Below, in pieces: positions 43,708 through 48,975 of a DNA stretch of 48,975 bases. The stretch covers positions 1-48,975 of the forward strand of contig JAFGQN010000146.1 of NCBI GenBank assembly GCA_016935665.1, read 5' to 3'. Within the stretch, counting starts at the first letter, position 1. Every line of letters begins with the position of its first letter. This DNA comes from Deltaproteobacteria bacterium (lineage in GTDB: Bacteria > Myxococcota_A > Polyangia > JAAYKL01). A model generated the notes under the pieces. It was not told where the DNA came from. It worked only from the letters and a program-made list of their open reading frames with translations, and ran no database searches. The position numbers and the translations under genes were made by a program.

Positions 43708-44328
43708 CTATGAGGGTTTGTTACCTTTGAAAACAATACTGAAACAGGCGTCCTTTTGGGTGGTTTTGGGGATACGATATTTGCCACCTGCTGTTTTGAG
43801 CTCATACATCACCATGTGGAGTCCATGATCCCCGTTGTTGATGTCGTATCGGGGCGCGTCGTCCGATTTTGTCCATTCAGTCAATTGAGGAAAAATGCGG
43901 TTGTATCCGCCGTGGCTGTCCCGGTGAAAAATAAAATAGAGGCGCCCCGGGGTCTTGACGTTAATGGTAACTTCGGTACCGAGTGGAAAGGCGTGATAAC
44001 TCTGAAACAGAACACCGCCTTTTATGGCGTTTGGGATGTAGTCATATGTAAAGGGCATGTCCAGACTTTGGTATACGCCGTTTTCCAGAGTGACATAACC
44101 ATACTCCACTGCGGGGGACAGGCGCACGGAATAGTACTGCTCGACCTTTTCGACAATCTCGGGGTTGGGATGCGCAAAGCGCCTGGGAATACTACGGTCC
44201 AATCGATGCCATACTTTATTGACAATTTGCGGGGTCCACCGCGTTGGTGCAATGACCCGACTGAAAAGAATCACTCCGGCCAAAAAAGCTATCAGTATAA
44301 TAAAAACGATAATCTTTGTCCTTTTCAT
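43708..44328 (-). CDS. Membrane-anchored hypothetical protein
   Basis: 206 residues from ATG 44328, chosen because aaaggtgg lies 6 bp upstream and because translation then begins with MKRTKIIVFIILIAFLAGVILF, an N-terminal anchor or signal peptide. The longer frame from 44406 has no such site. The rest looks beta-rich (VEYGYVTLENGVYQSL, EVTINVKTPGRLYFIFHRDSHGGY, HGLHMVMYELKTAGGKYRIP). No family recognised. It probably faces the periplasm. Confidence 0.68.
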   Translation of the reverse strand: MKRTKIIVFIILIAFLAGVILFSRVIAPTRWTPQIVNKVWHRLDRSIPRRFAHPNPEIVEKVEQYYSVRLSPAVEYGYVTLENGVYQSLDMPFTYDYIPNAIKGGVLFQSYHAFPLGTEVTINVKTPGRLYFIFHRDSHGGYNRIFPQLTEWTKSDDAPRYDINNGDHGLHMVMYELKTAGGKYRIPKTTQKDACFSIVFKGNKPS

Positions 44329-44476
44329 TGTTTGCCACCTTTCGACACAATGGTGAGGGCATTGGAACACGCGTTCTACCTGGACAGAATTTCCTGTAAC
44401 GTGCATCTCTTGTAGCGTTTTAAAACCAATATCTCAATACATTTGGGAGCCCAGCACATCATTCCAGCTATCTTGT

Positions 44477-45067
44477 ATGGATTCCAGGTTCCTGTGTTTA
44501 GCCGCAGAACCTCAAGACCGTCAGTACGGAACAGTATATTCAGATTCATTTGGTGCGCGTGCAAACAGCATTCATCCGAGCTTGTCAGCGGTGTATGAAC
44601 GAACTGAAAACAGCAAAGACAGTCGGCGCAGTACTTTATTAAAAAAGGCGGTTACCGCGTTGCATCAACCGGTATTCAATTTGCGCCGCACAGACGAACC
44701 CGTGGCCAATTTGGCCGTCACCGCAACGGAGTATGGCTTCGCCGATATGGCCGAAGCCATTTCTTTTAAACAAACCGAAAGCGAAAAGTGTGCCCTGCCC
44801 AAAACGCTCAACGATCGATTCAAGGCCCGGTGGCCCAGATTGGAAGAAATGCTGAACACGGCCTATGGCGAAAGTATTCTTCCACAAGCCCCCGCAATTA
44901 GATTGGATCGTTCCCGCTGGTTTATTGAGAAACGCAAAATGGCAATGTCGCAGCATTTTTTTTTGGGTTCGCAGTGGGGCACGCCAGTCTTTGGTCTGGC
45001 TACTGCAGGGCGAACCGCGTCTGAAAATGAACAACGTAACATTTACGTGTCCTCTAAATTTCCTTGA
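44477..45067 (+). CDS. Hypothetical protein
   Basis: 196 residues from ATG 44477. Composition is coding-like (clear third-position bias, few Cys), with a helical, charged middle (FKARWPRLEEMLNTAYGESILPQAPAIRLDRSRWF). There is no signal peptide and no recognised domain. The start has no good ribosome site, so the true start may be later. An overlapping 178-codon frame on the other strand (44639-45175) has Cys/His/Phe-rich composition and is judged a shadow. It is followed by the cupin gene after 78 bp. Confidence 0.5.
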   Translation: MDSRFLCLAAEPQDRQYGTVYSDSFGARANSIHPSLSAVYERTENSKDSRRSTLLKKAVTALHQPVFNLRRTDEPVANLAVTATEYGFADMAEAISFKQTESEKCALPKTLNDRFKARWPRLEEMLNTAYGESILPQAPAIRLDRSRWFIEKRKMAMSQHFFLGSQWGTPVFGLATAGRTASENEQRNIYVSSKFP

Positions 45068-45145
45068 TTGCCAAGGTGATTCACAGTGGTTACAAGGAAA
45101 TGGGATTTGTTTCGGTTTTTGCCAATAACGTGTAAAGGAGACGTG

Positions 45146-45580
45146 ATGCAAAAAAAATATCAGGTGTACGAACACGGGGAAATGGATAGATGGGGAGACT
45201 ATACGGGGGGGCTGAGTGAAGCGACCACAGCGCCTGGACGATTTTTTCTGGATAAGGAAATGGATCTCGATTATTTTGGTGTGTCGTTGAATTCACGGCT
45301 GCCTGGAGAAGGGGCGGAATATTGGCATGCCCACAGCGTGCTTGAAGAATTGTATATTTTTCTGGAAGGTGTTGGAGAACTGGCGCTGGATGACGAAATC
45401 ATCCCCGTCCAGGCCGGTACCGCTGTTCGCGTCGGCCAGGGAGTAATGCGCACCTGGCGGGCGTCTCCCGACAGCCCCGTTCCTCTAAAATGGATTTGCA
45501 TTCGCGCTGGTGGCGCCAGACTGGCCGAGATCCCACGGGATGCCGCACCTCTGCGCGACAAACCGTTGCCCTGGAAGTGA
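45146..45580 (+). CDS. Small cupin-domain protein
   Basis: 144 residues from ATG 45146, with aaaggag 6 bp upstream. The first cupin motif is intact (GAEYWHAHSVLEELYIFLEG: two His and a Glu of the metal site). The second motif reads VGQGVMRTWRA, where the usual His is not conserved, so metal binding may be altered. A Gly/Val-rich beta core (GVGELALDDEIIPVQAGTAVRV) fits the jelly roll. Such single-domain cupins range from isomerases to sensor proteins; no function can be assigned from context. Confidence 0.82.
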   Translation: MQKKYQVYEHGEMDRWGDYTGGLSEATTAPGRFFLDKEMDLDYFGVSLNSRLPGEGAEYWHAHSVLEELYIFLEGVGELALDDEIIPVQAGTAVRVGQGVMRTWRASPDSPVPLKWICIRAGGARLAEIPRDAAPLRDKPLPWK

Positions 45581-45752
45581 TCCCCGACAAAAAACCTTAA
45601 TAGAAACAGACTTTCTACCCAGAATGCACATTTTGAAAATTTAGTGAGGTTGTTTATCTGACACAACGCCCAGCAAGCTCCCTTTTTCATTCACAAAGGT
45701 TTTCCTCAGATTTGGTCTGCGTGAGATAAACTATTCGTCTAAACTCAGTGTT

Positions 45753-46175
45753 TTATGTCATTATCCTCGCAAAATAAACAAAAGCAACTATTGCTATTAT
45801 TGAATTGACTCCTGCTACTTTCAACGCGATCCTGTTTTGCCATTGTGTCAAATACACTGTGTAAAGCACTAAATCCAGCAGCGAGGCAATGCTGATAGTC
45901 GCCCAAAACAATAAATAGAAAGTGATTACCGGAAGAAAATACGCCAGGCCAAATATCACATCAGAAAGTATGATAATTACAAGAGCAACGGTGCCGATTG
46001 CCGTTGAAACGGAAAAGCCATACAGCCATAGTAGAATAACCACTAATGCCACAATAAATACGAAGTATCCCCATATTCGAAGAAGCTTTCCTGTTTTCAA
46101 TTTTCTTTTGAAATCCAAAAAGCCGTTATGTGCTCGTCTCGTAAGGCCGACTTTCTGTTCTATTTTATCTGTCAC
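45753..46175 (-). CDS. Small integral membrane protein
   Basis: 140 residues from a GTG start with an agggtga site. A basic head (RRAHNGFLDFKRKLKTGK) is followed by four hydrophobic stretches (about residues 35-53, 58-76, 79-98 and 119-138). No family recognised. The positive-inside rule suggests the N-terminus is cytoplasmic. Confidence 0.6.
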   Translation of the reverse strand: MTDKIEQKVGLTRRAHNGFLDFKRKLKTGKLLRIWGYFVFIVALVVILLWLYGFSVSTAIGTVALVIIILSDVIFGLAYFLPVITFYLLFWATISIASLLDLVLYTVYLTQWQNRIALKVAGVNSIIAIVAFVYFARIMT

Positions 46176-46240
46176 TGCTCACCCTGGAGCCTTTTAGAAT
46201 TGCGAATGCATTTTTCCGTTTAATATTTTCAACTTATTAC

Positions 46241-46268
46241 GTAGGAGCGTTTCGCGAAACGCCCTTAC
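46241..46268. repeat. 28-bp REP-like palindrome
   Basis: GTAGGAGCGTTTCG at 46241-46254 faces CGAAACGCCCTTAC at 46255-46268. The inner 16 bp (46247-46262) are perfectly palindromic; two outer positions mismatch. It lies between the membrane-protein and MazF-like genes with no T-tract beside it, so it looks like a dispersed palindromic repeat more than a terminator. Confidence 0.65.
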
Positions 46269-46311
46269 AAATGAGCCACAATATTTACAAAGAAGTTTTT
46301 TTTCTCAGGAA

Positions 46312-46701
46312 TCAACTTTTATCATCGTTCATATCAAAAAAGGATTTTTGCTGAAACTTCATTCCGGTAAAGATTTGTTCTATACGCCTTTGGCACAGGG
46401 TGCCAATGTATTGGCCCAAATCCGTTTTGTTGACAGTTTCAATCTGCGAAACCACAACGATGCTATGCCGCCGAAGATTTGCCTCGCCGACGTCAAGCAG
46501 AACATTGCCGGGTTCGTTTGTACGTTTCATATTCGATGTCAATGCACACATTACGACTGTTTTAATGCGACTACGGTTAATTGTATTGTCTTGAATTATC
46601 ACATGTGGATGAGAAATACTTCCGGCAATATCGGATAAGGCGTTTGGTGAAATCCAATAGATATCACCCTGTTTTAATGTTGTGTTTGGAATCATCGACA
46701 T
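46312..46701 (-). CDS. MazF/PemK-like endoribonuclease toxin
   Basis: 129 residues with the MazF/PemK fold pattern: LKQGDIYWISP (first strand), SHPHVIIQDNTIN (RPxVVxQ-type motif), TVVMCALTSN, NVLLDVGEANLRRHSIVVVSQIETVNKT and QYIGTLCQRRIEQI. The SxxxxxQ strand region is retained, so nuclease activity is plausible. Family members cut mRNA and are normally paired with a small antitoxin gene just upstream. No antitoxin-like ORF precedes this one; the 153 bp upstream lead directly into the DUF169 gene. It may be orphaned or controlled otherwise. Confidence 0.82.
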   Translation of the reverse strand: MSMIPNTTLKQGDIYWISPNALSDIAGSISHPHVIIQDNTINRSRIKTVVMCALTSNMKRTNEPGNVLLDVGEANLRRHSIVVVSQIETVNKTDLGQYIGTLCQRRIEQIFTGMKFQQKSFFDMNDDKS

Positions 46702-46854
46702 CCGTTTTCACTTACACCTTTTCTTTTCAGCGCACGATTCACGCTTCTTTCAGCGCGTGGGATATTATAGAGCGACCGTTCAATTTATCAATTGAATATC
46801 AGAGCCTCATTGTGGAGGATTGGGTCAAATGCACCTTGCCATCGCCTGAAATGC

Positions 46855-47601
46855 CTACCACCGTTCGCAAAGCTGTTGCCACATGGGGGTATTGAGGAAG
46901 CTCTCGTCAACACTTGTTTCCATTTCAAGATACAGTTGGTAAGGCATGGTGAATGAGAGGAGTTCTTTTGATATTTTTTTACGCTGCGAAATGTCAAAAA
47001 AACCAATGACTCCACGTGGCTGGTCGCTCTCGGATTCTGCAAACGCAAACAGGATGGACTGACATGCCGCACCAAAGGGCGATACGGTGGCGCCACTTGT
47101 GCCTCGGCGAAATCCGGCCAGGGTTACCAGTGCGGACAATTGGTCAGGATTGACGAACATGAGAACCAGGGAAATCTGCTCTGTTTGTGTGACCTTTTCC
47201 AGCGGTTTGCATACAACAAATTCTGTGGGCACGTCGCGGTATGGAAGTTCGTTCGCCCAGCGGGAGGCCAATTGAGGACTTTGAAAAAAGCGTTCACCTT
47301 CCCCCATATCGAATATGTTTCCGCTCGGCATCACTGCTTTACCCCCTGTTGACAACAGTTGATCAATTGGGAACCCTTTAAAACTGTTTCCAAAACCGAG
47401 TCCTGTACCGCCACCTGGACAGCCGGTGGTTTTTCTATTGAAGACGCCTGTTTTTCCATTGGCCGCTGCCAGCAATGTGGCCGCAACACAACCCCTTCTG
47501 CCTTCCTTGAACTGGATCGCTTTTTCCGGTTTGGCGTCGGTTAATAAAATTGCCACTGGGCAAAGATTCAATTTCAGAGTTTCTGCAATTTGGCTGTGCA
47601 T
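46855..47601 (-). CDS. DUF169 family protein
   Basis: 248 residues. The DUF169 pattern is recognised in CPVAILLTDAKPEKAIQFKEGRRGCVAATLLAAANGKTGVFNRKTTGCPGGGTGLGFG (with conserved Cys residues that could bind a metal or cluster) and in GFRRGTSGATVSPFGAACQSILF. The family is common in anaerobes and its reaction is unknown; the three Cys at C38-like, GCPGGG and GAAC positions suggest redox or metal chemistry. Full-length with a normal start at ATG 47601. It shares no operon with the convergent or adjacent genes that I can see. Confidence 0.85.
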   Translation of the reverse strand: MHSQIAETLKLNLCPVAILLTDAKPEKAIQFKEGRRGCVAATLLAAANGKTGVFNRKTTGCPGGGTGLGFGNSFKGFPIDQLLSTGGKAVMPSGNIFDMGEGERFFQSPQLASRWANELPYRDVPTEFVVCKPLEKVTQTEQISLVLMFVNPDQLSALVTLAGFRRGTSGATVSPFGAACQSILFAFAESESDQPRGVIGFFDISQRKKISKELLSFTMPYQLYLEMETSVDESFLNTPMWQQLCERW

Positions 47602-47795
47602 GTGAGCTCCTTATTACACTTAATATTTTTCATCAGAGTGAAATCCCGTTGATTCTGGAATGATCAATTTAGCACCAAAAAGCCGATCCTCTATGCTACC
47701 AATATGAAATGGAATATTGGGTGTGCTGTGAATTGTCGTTAAAACTGGAATAGCTCTGTTTGATGTAGTCTCGCGCGTTGCGGACAACTGTTTTT

Positions 47796-48975
47796 CTATT
47801 TGCCGGTCAGCGCTTTCAGGACCGCTTTGTACGTTTCTTTACGGGTGCAATCCCCATTTTTGCAGTCTTTAAAGAGCAATGAACGGGAGTTGGCGCCGTT
47901 GCATTTTGAACCTTCAAAAGTATTCAACCATGATGCAGCGTCATCCACTCCCCAGAACGTGATGGCGGTGCATTTATGGTTCTGGACACAGGCCTCCACC
48001 ACATCGTGGTACAGCTGCACCTGTTCATCCTCTTCAAAATCGCCGCCACACATATTAATGTCCATCTCGGAAATCAGCACTTCCAATCCCAAATCCGTAA
48101 ATCGCTTCATATTGTCTGCCACTGTTTTTCCGGTGACAGTTACATTGTTTGGAGGACCAATATGCATTTGAAATCCCACCCCATCAATTGGCATGCCTTT
48201 ATCCACCATTCCCTTAATTATATCATACACAAATTCTGCCTTGGCGTTATCGGCGTCAATGCTGTAGTCGTTGTAGTAGAGTTTGGCGTTCGTCGGTGCA
48301 TTCTCCCTCGCATAGTCGAACATTTCTTCAATATACTCGTCACCCAACAGTCTGTAAAAAACGGTCTTTCGCATGTGTGCGTCGCCATTACCTGTATCGT
48401 CGGCCTTACCTGTATTGTCAGTCGTTTCGACAGCTTCATTGACCACATCCCACGAATGCAGATCTTTAAAATGAGAAAACATGTCGTCGATATGCGTTAG
48501 AACTTTCGGGCGCAGTTCACTTTCACTGGTTATATCGCCAGTGGCACCCAGCTGGCTATGCCATACCAGTGTATGACCCTTTATTTTCAAGCCGGCACCT
48601 TTGGCCCAATCCACGATGGCCTGTCCCTCACCCCAACCATTTTCATCGATAACCCCCCACTTCATCTCGTTTTCACACGTGATATAATTAAACTCTTTTT
48701 TGGCCACCGCCTTGACGGATTCGTTGTTAAAACTGAGTCTGTCGTTATCATACACTTTGCCCAGAGCAGTTCCTATCAGCATGGGGGGATTCATGCATTC
48801 GCCCGCTTCCCGCAGGGTGGCGGCGCTATCGCAGGTTCGGGGAGGATCTGTGTCGTCACTGTCGGAATCACCATCGGAATCGCTGTCTCCGTCACTGTCG
48901 GAATCGCCATCGGAATCGCTGTCCCCGTCACTGTCGGAATCGCCATCGGAATCGCTGTCCCCGTCACTGTCGGAA
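47796..48975 (-). CDS. GH10 endo-1,4-beta-xylanase with Asp/Ser linker (5' partial)
   Basis: The catalytic domain starts about MLIGTALG (near 48782) and shows family 10 landmarks: ENEMKWG, HTLVWHSQL, WDVVNEAV with the acid/base Glu (codon near 48437) and LISEMDINM with the nucleophile Glu (near 48068), then AITFWGVDDAASW and the C-terminal LLFKDCKNGDC. The frame continues past the window end through an Asp/Ser/Gly-rich linker and a Cys-containing neck (TCDSAATLREAGEC), so the signal peptide, probably a lipoprotein signal, lies outside. GH10 enzymes cleave xylan backbones. An ATG at 48792-48794 is internal and should not be taken as the start. Confidence 0.93.
   Translation of the reverse strand, partial: SDSDGDSDSDGDSDSDGDSDSDGDSDSDGDSDSDGDSDSDDTDPPRTCDSAATLREAGECMNPPMLIGTALGKVYDNDRLSFNNESVKAVAKKEFNYITCENEMKWGVIDENGWGEGQAIVDWAKGAGLKIKGHTLVWHSQLGATGDITSESELRPKVLTHIDDMFSHFKDLHSWDVVNEAVETTDNTGKADDTGNGDAHMRKTVFYRLLGDEYIEEMFDYARENAPTNAKLYYNDYSIDADNAKAEFVYDIIKGMVDKGMPIDGVGFQMHIGPPNNVTVTGKTVADNMKRFTDLGLEVLISEMDINMCGGDFEEDEQVQLYHDVVEACVQNHKCTAITFWGVDDAASWLNTFEGSKCNGANSRSLLFKDCKNGDCTRKETYKAVLKALTGK
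48855..48975 (-). repeat. 36-bp tandem repeats encoding (SDSDGD)n
   Basis: Nearly identical units begin at 48855, 48891, 48927 and 48963 (about 3.4 copies, cut by the window end). Each unit is 12 codons and reads as two SDSDGD-type hexapeptides on the minus strand. High identity between units shows recent expansion; copy number may vary. Confidence 0.93.

Noticed and set aside
44639-45175. 178-residue antisense ORF
   Set aside because: Cys/His/Phe-rich composition, no domain, and opposite a frame with better coding bias.

Overview
The window reads as a chromosomal segment of a Gram-negative bacterium that resembles Myxococcota/Bradymonadota-type ('delta-proteobacterial') lineages. Pointers are several exported proteins with long Asp/Ser/Gly linkers, a fibro-slime/DUF4215 lipoprotein, carboxypeptidase-regulatory-like repeats joined to a PDZ domain, a TonB-dependent receptor, and an indolepyruvate oxidoreductase that suggests at least partly anaerobic metabolism. 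The taxon is inferred from protein style only. I see no tRNA, rRNA, CRISPR array or intact insertion sequence.

Layout. 1-4634 (+): the 3' part of a secreted repeat protein, then two tandem paralogous lipoproteins with a glutamine-amidotransferase-like fold. 4640-8771: housekeeping genes on both strands (MscS channel, SprT-like metalloprotease, PilZ protein, anchored hypothetical, phosphatidylserine synthase). 8661-17363 (-): thiamine-binding-like protein, large PDZ protein, uridine-kinase-like protein, IorB, an unusual IorA fused to a GltD-like flavoprotein, then a DUF190-CrcB fluoride pair. 17602-32550 (-): an eight-gene biosynthetic operon, the centrepiece. 32989-35813 (+): an ECF sigma / FecR-like / exported-protein operon, divergent from the biosynthetic operon. 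36152-48975: accessory genes (fibro-slime lipoprotein, TonB receptor, phosphoesterase, beta-propeller protein, cupin, solitary MazF-like toxin, DUF169) ending in a GH10 xylanase cut by the window edge.

The 15-kb operon encodes, in transcription order, an acyl/aryl-AMP ligase, a class I PLP aminotransferase, a 2,664-residue iterative type I synthase (KS-AT-KS-ACP-ACP-KR-DH), an Sfp-type phosphopantetheinyl transferase, an alpha/beta hydrolase, a KASIII-like protein without the catalytic Cys, a free ACP, and a second KASIII-like protein with the Cys but without the catalytic His. Intergenic gaps are short or negative throughout, so the genes are probably co-transcribed. Both integrated carrier domains have Thr where the phosphopantetheine-bearing Ser should be, while the free ACP has the normal Ser. 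A working model (inference) is that the ligase activates a starter, the synthase extends it with malonyl units and reduces/dehydrates it, the KASIII-like pair works with the free ACP, and the aminotransferase and hydrolase add nitrogen and release or tailor the product. No transporter or dedicated regulator lies inside the operon; the divergent ECF sigma operon is the nearest regulator.

No searches could be run. Domain names come from motifs read in the translations, and start codons were chosen from Shine-Dalgarno matches, overlaps and signal peptides.
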